From CAZDBA01 sp965224765 (lineage in GTDB: Bacteria > Planctomycetota > Planctomycetia > Pirellulales > Pirellulaceae): a stretch of DNA of 64,000 nt. The stretch covers positions 1 through 64,000 of the forward strand of contig CBDDAC010000014.1 of assembly GCA_965224765.1 (NCBI GenBank), in the 5' to 3' direction. The notes under the pieces are model-generated. The model was not told the DNA's origin, searched no databases, and was given only the letters and a program-made list of their open reading frames with translations. Made by a program: the position numbers and the translations under genes. Positions 7,952-15,462 of the stretch are shown here, piece by piece. The stretch's first letter is position 1; each line of letters begins with the position of its first letter.

Positions 7952-8287
7952 GAGATTTCCGCAGATAAGTAGTGTGAAAAGGCAAGAGCCTAGAACCCTT
8001 GTGGTCGTAGCGTATCAAAATTGGCAGAGACCGTAATCCTTGGAAAACCTCAAACTAATGGCAGAAAAGTAAGTTGGACATTCCTGTCCAACTCGATTTT
8101 TGACGGACAAGAATGTCTATTCTACTCGTCATATCAGCTCTGGCAAACCAGCCAATCGTGAATGTTTCACGCAAAGGTGCGAATCAGAACTGAATCGCTA
8201 ATTCGAAAAATATCTGGGGCTTTCACACTAGCAAAACGGTTTTTTGCTCAAGTTTGGAAGCTACTTTTCAATTGGTCTAGGCCCAGA
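7952..8287. other. Gene-free leader of toxin C with short palindromes
   Basis: No gene is seen. The stretch contains the upstream region of the minus-strand toxin and two short palindromic sites (8073-8118). The remainder to 8287 shows nothing recognised. Confidence 0.5.
8073..8118. repeat. Pair of short palindromes around GACATTCnTGTC
   Basis: GTTGGACATTCCTGTCCAAC (8073-8092) is palindromic. GGACAAGAATGTC (8105-8117) repeats its core in reverse. This may be an operator-like site for the minus-strand toxin C or a short dispersed palindrome. Confidence 0.45.
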
Positions 8288-8437
8288 ACGTGGACAGCCA
8301 TCGGTGGAAGAGCACTTTGTCGTAGGCTGGGCTCTTTCGAATCCAATCGGCTGCATCTCTTGCGAGGTTTCCGCTGGTTGTCTGACCAAAACCCACTTCA
8401 TTCTTGGCACTGGCAACATTCAAAGAATGGTTGTCCC
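8288..8437 (+). repeat. REP-like repeat copy 5
   Basis: It runs from GTGGACAGCCATCGGTGGAA to GAATGGTTGTCCCC and includes CTTGCGAGGTTTCCGCTGGT and CTGACCAAAACCCACTT. It abuts the duplicated TPR fragment, so the duplication breakpoint lies at the repeat edge. Confidence 0.8.
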
Positions 8438-8448
8438 CGATCTCTGCG

Positions 8449-8918
8449 CTCTTGGAAATCTATATTATCACTACGCGTTGGCGCTGTATTTTCAAGGCGA
8501 CTTCGAAAAAGCCGCCCAATTATGGAAAGAATGTCTCGATAGGTCACTCTCGGATGATGAACGAGTGGGCGCCATGCATTGGCTGTACACCAGTCTTGCC
8601 AGGATCGGAAAAGTTGAGCAGGCCAACCAGATTCTGAAATCGTTGCCGAAAGAAATGGATGTGATCGAATATGGATCTTATTACGACTTGATCAAACTCT
8701 ATCGCGGAGATGGAGAGAGCGGCGGGAGTTCTGATGCGCTGCAGGATGTCGGCTATCGGTATGGACTCGCTCGGTGGGCGATTCTGCAAGGCGACCAAGA
8801 GCGCGGCGTCAGGATCTTGAACGAGGTCGCGAATAGCCCCTTGAATACGGCGTTTGCGGTGATGGCGGCCAAGTTGGACGTTGCGGCGATGAATCGTGAG
8901 TCAGCTCCCCGTCACTAA
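8449..8918 (+). pseudogene. Duplicated 3' fragment of the TPR-like gene
   Basis: Bases 8451-8925 match 5389-5863 almost perfectly. One visible change is TAGGTCACTC against TAGCTCACTC, turning Ser to Arg. The start and signal peptide are missing. The frame runs upstream into the REP-like repeat, so any product would be a chimera. It is best read as a recent, non-functional duplication produced by recombination at repeats. Confidence 0.8.
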
Positions 8919-8991
8919 TTTTGTTCTTTCAGCGGCGTATCCGATACGGGCCGAAGCGGAAATGGCGACGGAAATGGGGCCATCGGCTGTC

Positions 8992-9969
8992 TTATGAATT
9001 AACTTTAGCGAGCTCTGTCTCGCGAGGATTGCGCCAGCATTCGTTGTTCTTTATCATCGTATTTAGCGTAACGAGTAACTTGCGCATGACAGCGACGAGT
9101 GCGACTTTTTTAGGCTTTCCTTTAGCCAGTAGCCTTTGATAAAAATGCTGAAGTGTTGGGTTGAACCTTGTGGCAACGAGTGCGGCCATGTAAAGGACTT
9201 TGCGGACCATCGAGCGACCAGCATATGTAGCTCGTTTGCCAATTTTTTGACCGCTGTCTTTGGCGATCGGCGCGACACCAACGAGCTTGGCGATTTGGCC
9301 CCGATTGATTCGTCCTAACTCGGGTAGTTCCGATAATAGCATTCCAATCGTTGCTGCCCCTACCCCAGGACAAGAGTCCAAGATTTTGGCTTTCTGGGTT
9401 AGAGTTTTGCAAGCAGCAAGAACTTGGCTGATTCGTTTATCGACTTCCTTGATTTGATCTTTGTAAAACTTGATCGCTTGCTCGATCATCGCTTTTGTTT
9501 CAAGATCGAAGGTTTGCTGCTTGCGGTTGTTTTCAGCGTAAAGCTGGGAAAGAATCTGGTCACGTCGATGGACGAGTGCTTTGAGTTTCCTTTCGCTTTC
9601 GGACGGTTTTTCCTTGGTTTTTGGCTGGACGACTTGTCCGAACCGAGCGATCATGCGAGCGTCAATCTTGTCGTTTTTCTCGATCATTCCACAGCCTTTG
9701 GCAAAGTTTCGCACCTGCAGTGGATTGCTTACCGAACAAGCGATCTTGTTAGCTTGAAGGGCACCGGCAAGCAGACTCTCGTAGCCGCCAGTGGCTTCCA
9801 TCGCCACCAAGGTTTTGACCTTTGAGAGTTTGATTTGTTGAACGAATGTTTCGATTTCCTCCGGTGTATTAAGAATGATAGAATGCGTTCTGGTTTTGGA
9901 GTCAAAGATGTCCAGTTTTTTGCTGGCGACATCGACTCCTACATAGTTTTGGTAACTGTCGTTGTTCAT
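8992..9969 (-). CDS. IS110-family transposase (bridge-RNA-guided recombinase), copy 2
   Basis: A 325-residue protein with the same two-domain layout as copy 1. The DEDD domain shows VGVDVASKKLDIFD, MEATGGYE and KNDKIDARMIARFGQ. The C-terminal domain shows CPGVGAATIGMLLSELPELG, APIAKDSGQK with the candidate catalytic serine, and GRSMVRKVLYMAALVATR. The frame is intact. The stop codon TAA falls within the ATAAGACAGCC right end, so coding and terminal sequences overlap. It shares domain blocks with copy 1 but is otherwise diverged. Confidence 0.95.
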   Translation of the reverse strand: MNNDSYQNYVGVDVASKKLDIFDSKTRTHSIILNTPEEIETFVQQIKLSKVKTLVAMEATGGYESLLAGALQANKIACSVSNPLQVRNFAKGCGMIEKNDKIDARMIARFGQVVQPKTKEKPSESERKLKALVHRRDQILSQLYAENNRKQQTFDLETKAMIEQAIKFYKDQIKEVDKRISQVLAACKTLTQKAKILDSCPGVGAATIGMLLSELPELGRINRGQIAKLVGVAPIAKDSGQKIGKRATYAGRSMVRKVLYMAALVATRFNPTLQHFYQRLLAKGKPKKVALVAVMRKLLVTLNTMIKNNECWRNPRETELAKVNS

Positions 9970-9975
9970 CGTTTT

Positions 9976-10205
9976 TCCCTGGATGGTAAGTTCGAGCTCA
10001 TTGAAGTATTCAGCGGCTCATCCGGCTGTTCGGGTTAGGAACGAAAAGGACTGGCGATCTTGATGGCCCACGGCATCTCATTGCGAGTGCCGACCCATGA
10101 CGATCTACCAAGTCCGTGTCCTGGTGAGATTGGTTTTCATCAGGACTTTTTTATGTTGTAGCAAAGAAAGCTGTTCAAGTTCTGCAGCTAAAAAAGAAAG
10201 CTCCG
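9976..10205 (-). ncRNA. Predicted IS110 bridge RNA, copy 2
   Basis: The minus strand shows the same domain order as copy 1: an AGCTG..CAGCT hairpin, a GTCCTG..CAGGAC hairpin, a long stem GGACTTGG..GATC paired to GATCGCCAGTCC around two loops and an inner GGCA..TGCC hairpin, then the conserved block TTCGTTCCTAACCCGAAC. In the loop position where copy 1 has GGGACAGC, this copy has GGGCCATC (10069-10062), the exact complement of its own right flank GATGGCCC. The matched changes in RNA and flank support a guide role. The fold was drawn by eye. Confidence 0.7.
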
Positions 10206-10211
10206 ATGCCT

Positions 10212-10340
10212 TGCTACATAAGACACCACCCAATGTTTCAAGACCCTCCGTCATTGATTGAGGCTCCTTTTTAATTTGAATGGCTGTTTCTTTTATTAGG
10301 ATTCAGCTGGTTTGGCTGACCAGCGTGTGAGTTTAGCAAG
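10212..10340 (+). repeat. REP-like repeat copy 6 (partial)
   Basis: ACCACCCAATGTTTCAAGAC, TTGATTGAGGCTCCTTTTTA and CAGCTGGTTTGGCTGACCAG match the copy at 14515-14635 closely. The two copies are followed by the same RAYT-derived sequence, so repeat plus gene fragment were duplicated as one block. Confidence 0.65.
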
Positions 10341-10431
10341 ATCATCTGGGAGGAATCAAAGTCGGCGCGTACACTAAGACAACTTTCTTCAGAATAGGTT
10401 GATTGACTGCTGGTTTAAGAAGGTTGGCTTG

Positions 10432-11103
10432 TCAGACAAAGTAAGAAGTGCCGGGAGCTTGTAGCCAGCTTTGGCTTCGGCGGGCGGCTTCCTGTGAAAC
10501 AGATTGCGATGTCCCAGTCACTCGCTTGAAGAGCCGGCCAAATCGACTGATCAATTCGCACCACCCTTTAGTTTCGATGCCCAGACGAGTGAGTATGGGA
10601 GCTAGATGATTGGGAATTGATCCACGCTTCTTTTTTCTTAGTTGACGGCCGGTCCAGTCGAGTAGCTCAAGATAACGGGCCAACGACATCGACAAGAATC
10701 CTTTTCGGCTCGCGCGACGACCGCATGGACTTACATTGGGTCCGATTGGATCTGATTTTTCGTTGATTTCCAATGGGCTCATCCAGCCACTCTTTTCGCA
10801 CGATTGAATGCGCTCCGAGTTTTGAGTCGGTTGAGGTTTGGGGCGTTGTCGCTTGTTTGGTTGTGTGGACTGTAAATCATCGATGCGATCTTTTGCCCCC
10901 GTGTATTCTGAGTCTTCGGGTGTTGCGGCCATGGCGGCTCGGATCGGGTTTAGATCGACATACATCGCGCAAGCCAAAAGTGAGGCTTCATCTAGGATTA
11001 ATTGCGCCTTGTATCTTCCTTCCCAGAAACGGCCCGAGCATTGGTCTTCTTTGTTGCTCATTCTTGCGATTTTCTCGGAGGTTTTGGCCATCCACCAACT
11101 GAT
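10432..11103 (-). pseudogene. REP-associated tyrosine transposase (RAYT), N-terminally truncated
   Basis: The frame begins within a REP-like repeat, and recognisable protein starts near WWMAKTSEKIARMSNKED. It then shows the planctomycete Y1-transposase C-terminal signature GRFWEGRYKAQLILDEASLL, followed by AMYVDLNPIRAAMA. The N-terminal HUH and catalytic tyrosine region is absent, replaced by the repeat at 11104-11232. RAYT proteins mobilise REP-type repeats, which fits the many repeats here. This copy cannot be catalytic, so any active enzyme would lie elsewhere in the genome. Confidence 0.75.
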
Positions 11104-11232
11104 ACCCAATTTTGCATGCTGCCAGAAAGGCAATTGGTCTATCAAACCGGCTGAAAAAATCGAAAGGGAAATAGCCAATCAAATTCAAAGGCGCCTCAAT
11201 CGCCGACGAAGGTTCTTCAAACAATGGGGGCC
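11104..11232 (-). repeat. REP-like repeat copy 7, breaking the RAYT gene
   Basis: It runs from ACCCAATTTTGCATGCTGCC to CTTCAAACAATGGGGGCCCC and includes ATAGCCAATCAAATTCAAAG. It sits exactly where the RAYT homology stops and is followed by the shared leader of the toxin genes. Confidence 0.75.
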
Positions 11233-11467
11233 CCCGTTTGCTGTTGCTGTAACCTCCATCGTGCCAAGTTCTGGCGACGAGTGCAGTTTCCAGCGTCTGG
11301 TTGATCCTCGAAACCGTTTCAGGGGCAAAACAAATGGGAAGTATTGTTTGAAATCTTTGACACAATCCGTAGAATGCCTGGCAATAGATGGGCATGGCAA
11401 TTCTGCCACAACATCGATCGCCGTAATGTGCGGTGAATCTAATTCTACTTTTCTAGAGGAACAATCT

Positions 11468-12760
11468 GTGAAACAAATTTCATTGGTGCTGATGGCAATT
11501 TTGTGTGCCGTTGGATTAGCGACCGCTCAAGAACCTATTCCGCGAGGCGAGGATGCCCCAAGCTTGGTCAACTCGACAGCCGTCGTGTCTATTGATTCAA
11601 CGGGGCAAATTGGCGGAGATTTCACCAACGGCTTTTTCCCCAACAATCGTCTCGACGTAATTTGGGTCGATGAACCCCAATACGGCACTGTCCAATATGA
11701 TTCTGAGAGGCAACTGGTTTCTTACGAACCGTCTGTTGAGAATTTGGATCAACTGGACAAATTCACGGTTTACGCGACGGATGATGGTACGTCGTGGAAC
11801 ATCACCCGATTTTTCTTCGATCCTACGACGAATGAGCTAACCTTTGTAACCGATCTTTCGGCATCTCCTTATGAGGGAGCCAGTTTGATGGGCAGCGATC
11901 AAACTGTTCATTGTTCGACGCTCGGCACACCGTGCCGTGATGGTTGGACTCGGGTTTGGGGCGGGGTCAAATTAATCGGTGGAGCACTGGAGACAACTGG
12001 CGGTGTTATCATCGGTGTCGGCACATCCTGGACAGGTGTCGGTGCTGTTGCTGGAGGTGGTATCGCGGTTCACGGTGCAGACACAACGCAAGCCGGATTC
12101 CGCCAATTATGGTCAGGTGAAGAAGTTAGAACATTCACATCTCAGGCAGTAAGTGGCACTGCTCACCATGCCTTTGGTGTGGACTCAGAAAAAGCGGTTT
12201 TCATTGGAGAGATTGTTGACGCCACTGCTGGATTGGCCGGTGGAGTAGGAACGATCGCAAAAGCCCCACAAATTGTGGACAAGTTTGGCGATGCTTTTGT
12301 TCTTTCTGCAAAAACCCGAACGGTTCTGGCGGGTGGAGGATACCTTGATGACACCATTGATATTTCTGGCAATGTTGCCAACGTCATTAAGTCGGGTGGA
12401 ACGATAACCGGTGGCATCAATGGAGGGAGGGGTGCCGACGAGCTAAATCAGCTTTTCTCGAAAATTCCCGATGAGTTTGGTATCGCCCCAAAGAGAATAA
12501 CGCAGGCCGCCCAAGCCAAGGGCGACAAGTTCTTGAGGGGATTCAAAACTGGCATAAACCAGCAAACGAAGCAGATTGGCAAGTTTACCGAATTTGCTAC
12601 TGATGTACCGGGCCGAGTTCCGGGAAGTTTCACCCGTTGGGTCAAAGTAGTCGACGAAAATGGCCGTACGACTCGACTATATCACGACACGTTCGATAAG
12701 ACGGGCAAGTTCATTCATCGCGGCATCAAAGTGCCCGGCCCGGAAAGGCACGTGCGATGA
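11468..12760 (+). CDS. Exported polymorphic toxin B, basic C-terminal tip
   Basis: A 430-residue paralogue of toxin A with the same GTG start, signal peptide (MKQISLVLMAILCAVGLATA), cadherin-like segment and pretoxin-like hydrophobic segment. From about residue 341 the tip is unrelated to that of toxin A. It is short, basic and aromatic (GSFTRWVKVVDENGRTTRLY, then DKTGKFIHRGIKVPGPERHV), a look common among small RNase tips; a colicin E3-like fold is possible but not shown. The body differs from toxin A in patches (QTVHCSTLGTPC against RAVHCSTATLCAPC), while other blocks are almost base-identical, suggesting gene conversion. The stop overlaps the immunity start. Confidence 0.75.
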   Translation: MKQISLVLMAILCAVGLATAQEPIPRGEDAPSLVNSTAVVSIDSTGQIGGDFTNGFFPNNRLDVIWVDEPQYGTVQYDSERQLVSYEPSVENLDQLDKFTVYATDDGTSWNITRFFFDPTTNELTFVTDLSASPYEGASLMGSDQTVHCSTLGTPCRDGWTRVWGGVKLIGGALETTGGVIIGVGTSWTGVGAVAGGGIAVHGADTTQAGFRQLWSGEEVRTFTSQAVSGTAHHAFGVDSEKAVFIGEIVDATAGLAGGVGTIAKAPQIVDKFGDAFVLSAKTRTVLAGGGYLDDTIDISGNVANVIKSGGTITGGINGGRGADELNQLFSKIPDEFGIAPKRITQAAQAKGDKFLRGFKTGINQQTKQIGKFTEFATDVPGRVPGSFTRWVKVVDENGRTTRLYHDTFDKTGKFIHRGIKVPGPERHVR

Positions 12761-13230
12761 TGTTGTTGACCAAAGAAATGCTTCGTTCTGAAGTGAAGAA
12801 TTATGTAGACGGACACTCGCCATTTTCGGCAGTAAGGCGTTTCGTATTTCAGTATTTCGAGGCCGAGGAAGATTTTGAAGTAACCGAAGAACTGGACGAT
12901 ATTTTCGAGGTCTTCTTGCCATATCTTCAACACGAAGAATCCGTCGGTGATCCTGACTGTGAACTACGACTACGACGACTGTACGAGTTACTAGGGGATA
13001 AGCCGACATTTTCAAAAGAACGGGCAGTATTCGCGATCGAATTTGACAAACTTCGTGACTTAGCCAAAAAAGCAAGTGACGGGACAATCTCCAATTCCAT
13101 TTATCTGGATCACGTATCGAAATTGTCACCGTGCAAATTTGACTACGATGTAGTCACGTCATGGGCAAATAACCATATCGACGAGCAGAAACCTGTATTG
13201 GCCAAAATAGATGGTGGGTTCACTGGCTAG
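12757..13230 (+). CDS. Candidate immunity protein for toxin B
   Basis: A 157-residue acidic, helical protein starting inside the toxin B stop (ATGA overlap). Its first half (LRSEVKNYVDGHSPFSAVRR, DDIFEVFLPYLQHEE) resembles colicin D immunity-type helical proteins in pattern, but that is a weak impression. An acidic partner suits the basic tip of toxin B. It overlaps the next gene by 20 bases, so toxin B, this gene, the cassette toxin and its partner form one four-gene transcription unit. Confidence 0.6.
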   Translation: MMLLTKEMLRSEVKNYVDGHSPFSAVRRFVFQYFEAEEDFEVTEELDDIFEVFLPYLQHEESVGDPDCELRLRRLYELLGDKPTFSKERAVFAIEFDKLRDLAKKASDGTISNSIYLDHVSKLSPCKFDYDVVTSWANNHIDEQKPVLAKIDGGFTG

Positions 13231-13699
13231 GCGCCTTTTTTCCATCGTCCTTCTCGTCCTCATTTCGGTGGTTGTGTGGGAGTCTGTCGCTGAAGGCGAC
13301 TTACTTGTAGCCCCAAAGAGTGGATTCACCGGTCAGTTCGGACGTATGAGCCCGAACGACATTCGTTTCTCTCAAACTACGGCTGGTGGTCGTGGCCGAG
13401 CGGCGCAACTGCGTGAGTCAATGAAAGACGGCTGGAACGGGCCATCAGTTGACGCTGTACGAACGCCAGATGGAATCGTGTCCCTCGACAACACGCGTAT
13501 CGCAGTTGCTCGCGAACTTGGTATCCCAGAGGTTCCTGTCAAGATTCGTCTCCCAAGTGATCCACTTCCGGAATCTATGCTGGGGCGCTTCGGCGATGCG
13601 AAAACGTGGGGTGAAGCATTGCTTCATCGTGCAGGTCGTCAGCGTCCATCGCTTGGGCCAACAGGCACACCAACGAGTCCACGGATGCCAAACAATTAG
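13211..13699 (+). CDS. Short exported toxin-tip cassette, ParB-like
   Basis: A 162-residue protein that begins with a hydrophobic export or anchor segment (LFSIVLLVLISVVVWESVAEG) directly followed by a toxin-type domain, without the cadherin-like or pretoxin body of toxins A and B. The domain shows PNDIRFSQTTAGG, SLDNTRIAVARELGIPEVPV and TWGEALLHRAGRQRP. The middle motif resembles the ParB R-x-x-A-A helix plus VPV strand. Position after a complete toxin/immunity pair is typical of orphan tip cassettes, which can recombine with full-length genes. Here it carries its own export signal, so it may work alone. Confidence 0.6.
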   Translation: MVGSLARRLFSIVLLVLISVVVWESVAEGDLLVAPKSGFTGQFGRMSPNDIRFSQTTAGGRGRAAQLRESMKDGWNGPSVDAVRTPDGIVSLDNTRIAVARELGIPEVPVKIRLPSDPLPESMLGRFGDAKTWGEALLHRAGRQRPSLGPTGTPTSPRMPNN

Positions 13700-13708
13700 G
13701 AGATTCCA

Positions 13709-14038
13709 ATGTGTGAACAAATTGAGTATCTGGAACCGTGGATTGCAACTGGTCAGTACGCCGACAATCTCGTGAAAGAACTGGAGCGTGAAGTTACCGA
13801 AGGTCATGCGCTTTGGAAGGTCAAAATGCGCGCGATCGCGCAGCGATCCGATAGCGATGACGTTCTGTTCGAGATTGAAAGCGAACAAGGCAAATATGCC
13901 GTCGTCCATTTAACATGGAGCGGAGAACCTGAACCGGACTCGCGCTGGCCTGATACGCGAATCTTCGCGACGATTGTTTCATGGGCCAATGAGTGCATGA
14001 AAACAGATCATGCCGAGTTCATCGGATCAGGCGAGTAA
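13709..14038 (+). CDS. Candidate immunity protein for the tip cassette
   Basis: A 109-residue cytoplasmic protein 9 bases after the cassette toxin. It has an acidic N-terminal helix (ADNLVKELEREV) and a C-terminal block YAVVHLTWSGEPEPDSRWPD followed by SWANECMKTDHAEF, a pattern I associate with immunity-type proteins next to toxin tips, though no family name can be given from sequence alone. The role is inferred mainly from its place in the operon. Confidence 0.6.
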   Translation: MCEQIEYLEPWIATGQYADNLVKELEREVTEGHALWKVKMRAIAQRSDSDDVLFEIESEQGKYAVVHLTWSGEPEPDSRWPDTRIFATIVSWANECMKTDHAEFIGSGE

Positions 14039-14056
14039 GTAAACCACCGTCCGTAC

Positions 14057-14290
14057 TCAGCCACGCCAAAATTGCAGGACGAGGACAACGATATTGAGCG
14101 CTCCAACAGCGACCAAAAGCGCGGTCAGAAAATTGAGCCGTTTAGCGATGCGGGATTGCTGTTGAGCAATCAAAATCTGGGTTCGTCGGTCATCGTTGAG
14201 CCGTGCATCAGGACAACCATATCCACTACCGGCTGCCGATTGGTCAAACATCTCTTGAAGTTCAGCTTCAACCATATTCATGGTTCTCAT
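14057..14290 (-). CDS. Small single-span membrane protein
   Basis: A 77-residue protein with a soluble N-terminal part and one C-terminal membrane helix (LNFLTALLVAVGALNIVVLV). Three in-frame ATGs compete for the start: 14290, 14281 and 14275. The GGAG just upstream is closest to the first. It faces the toxin operon tail-to-tail. Its family was not recognised and it could be an accessory of the island or a chance frame. Confidence 0.4.
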   Translation of the reverse strand: MRTMNMVEAELQEMFDQSAAGSGYGCPDARLNDDRRTQILIAQQQSRIAKRLNFLTALLVAVGALNIVVLVLQFWRG

Positions 14291-14514
14291 ATCTCCGTAA
14301 AAAGTATCTGTTCAAAAAGCATTCGTTTAAATCAACGAATTATTGGAGAGAATAACGCGAAAGTCCAACGCTAGACTGTCCGCCGACTAACGACGTTGCG
14401 AAAACCAATCCGCGTTCCAGTCGGCGGAACTTCTCGTGTAGATGTTCCAACACGACCGCCGCGCATTTCGCGCGACCGAAGCGAGAGATTCAACCACGCT
14501 GGAGAAGAGAACGG

Positions 14515-14635
14515 TGCCACCCAATGTCTGAGGAGCCTTCATCGTTGTTAGAGGCTCCTTTCTAATTTGAGTGGTCGATTCTCTTTTGAGGATTCAGGTG
14601 GTTTGGTTGACCAGCGTGTGAATTCATCAACGTCG
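14515..14635 (+). repeat. REP-like repeat copy 8 (partial)
   Basis: GCCACCCAATGTCTGAGGAG, GTTAGAGGCTCCTTTCTAAT and GATTCAGGTGGTTTGGTTGA match the block at 10212-10340. The bases before it (14291-14514) contain no gene and only loose inverted repeats. Confidence 0.65.
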
Positions 14636-14691
14636 GCGCGTACGCTGAGACAATTTTGTTGATCGATTGACGAGTTGTGAGAGCTGGCTTG

Positions 14692-14885
14692 TCAGCCAAC
14701 GTAAGAAGTGCCGGGTGCTTGTAGCCAACTTTGGCTTCGACGTGTGGCTTCTTGTGAAACGGAATTCGAAGTCCCAGTCACTCGCTTGAAGAGCTGGCCA
14801 AATCGACTGATCAATTCGCACCAACTTTTGGTATCGATGCCCAAGCGATTAAGTATGGGAGCTAGATGGTTGGGAAGTGCTCCGA
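14692..14885 (-). pseudogene. Second RAYT remnant (C-terminal fragment)
   Basis: The minus strand encodes about 64 residues closely matching the C-terminus of the remnant at 10432-11103: ALPNHLAPILNRLGIDTK, WCELISRFGQLFKRVTGT and SWLQAPGTSYVG. Everything upstream is missing. Together with its REP-like flank it duplicates the block starting at 10212, with enough change to indicate an older copy. Confidence 0.7.
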
Positions 14886-14892
14886 AAGATGT

Positions 14893-14962
14893 TTGACAGG
14901 ATTCACAAGATGGACAGGATTTGTTGCTGTTCTTATCTTGAAAATCATGTTAATCCTGTCTG
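14893..14962. repeat. ACAGGATT-type dispersed hairpin repeat
   Basis: GACAGGATTCACAAGATGGA is followed by ACAGGATTTG and, after a short loop, GTTAATCCTGTC. The outer GACAGGATT and AATCCTGTC can pair. Repeats of this ACAGGAT style are scattered between genes in several bacterial phyla; I recall this rather than having checked it. Confidence 0.5.
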
Positions 14963-15011
14963 CTCGCCGCCCCGCTTTCAGTGAAGACTTGATTGGAGGG
15001 GGCCAGAGAGC

Positions 15012-15160
15012 GGGGCAGCCATTGATTGAAGGGCCTTCGTCGATGATTGAGGCTCCTTGGTAATTTGAGTGGTCGATTCTCTTCAAGGTTTTAGTTGGTT
15101 TGATTGACCAAAATCCACTTACCATTCGAGTAGCAACATGCGAAAATTGGGTGTCCTCTT
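15012..15160 (+). repeat. REP-like repeat copy 9
   Basis: It runs from GGGGCAGCCATTGATTGAAG to GCGAAAATTGGGTGTCC, with TTGAGGCTCCTTGGTAATTT and TTGGTTTGATTGACCAAAAT inside. It is the last copy before the conserved chromosomal genes and so marks the edge of the island. Confidence 0.75.
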
Positions 15161-15462
15161 ATTCGTTTCCCTCCCCGTTTTCGTTCCATTCTTTTCGTTC
15201 CCTATTGTGGGTGTCCCCGTTTTCCTTCGTTCGATTTTTTCCGGTGTGCATGTTCGGGTGCGGGCGATAATTCGGCGTTGATGTCTTCGGGGCTTCGAGT
15301 GTGTTTGTTTGGGCCATGCTCTATCATTCGGACACTCTCAGAACACATTTGGTCAATGCAATCAGAATTTAATTGTCAACACCTGAACGGAAACCAAGTC
15401 ACGTATCGAATTTGGGTCACAATTTGCTATACTTCGTGAAAATGCATTTTCCGAAAGTTTCC
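15161..15462. other. Gene-free stretch at the island edge
   Basis: It holds repeat-flank debris (CCCCGTTTTCGTTCC-like motifs in near-tandem, and GGGTGTCCCCGTTTTCC at about 15210) and then the upstream region of the hydroxylase gene. TATACT at 15428-15433 resembles a -10 box, without a convincing -35. Confidence 0.4.

Larger units (their letters stand above)
8985..10205 (-). mobile_element. IS110-family insertion sequence, copy 2
   Basis: Read on the minus strand it has a structured non-coding left end (about 10205-9970), a transposase gene (9969-8992) and a right end closing on AAGACAGCC. The flank after the right end is GATGGCCCCATTTCC, part of a REP-like repeat environment. The left flank (10206-10230) is not the matching half of that site, so the neighbourhood has probably rearranged since insertion. 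No target duplication is seen, as expected for IS110. Confidence 0.8.

Noticed and set aside
8244..8918. 224-codon frame as a complete gene
   Set aside because: Its first 70 codons are translated repeat, and the rest is a duplicated fragment of the TPR gene lacking start and signal peptide.
10838..11467. Upstream in-frame extension of toxin B (and of toxin A, 1652-1858)
   Set aside because: The extension overlaps the RAYT remnant and repeat on the other strand and would bury the signal peptide. The GTG preceded by AGAGG in both copies is a better start.
13211..14038. Integron-style cassette array
   Set aside because: No attC-like sites between the toxin/immunity genes and no integrase; the genes overlap or nearly touch as in an operon.
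1..15200. CRISPR array, from the many repeats
   Set aside because: Repeats are about 150 bases, irregularly spaced and in both orientations, without spacers or cas genes.
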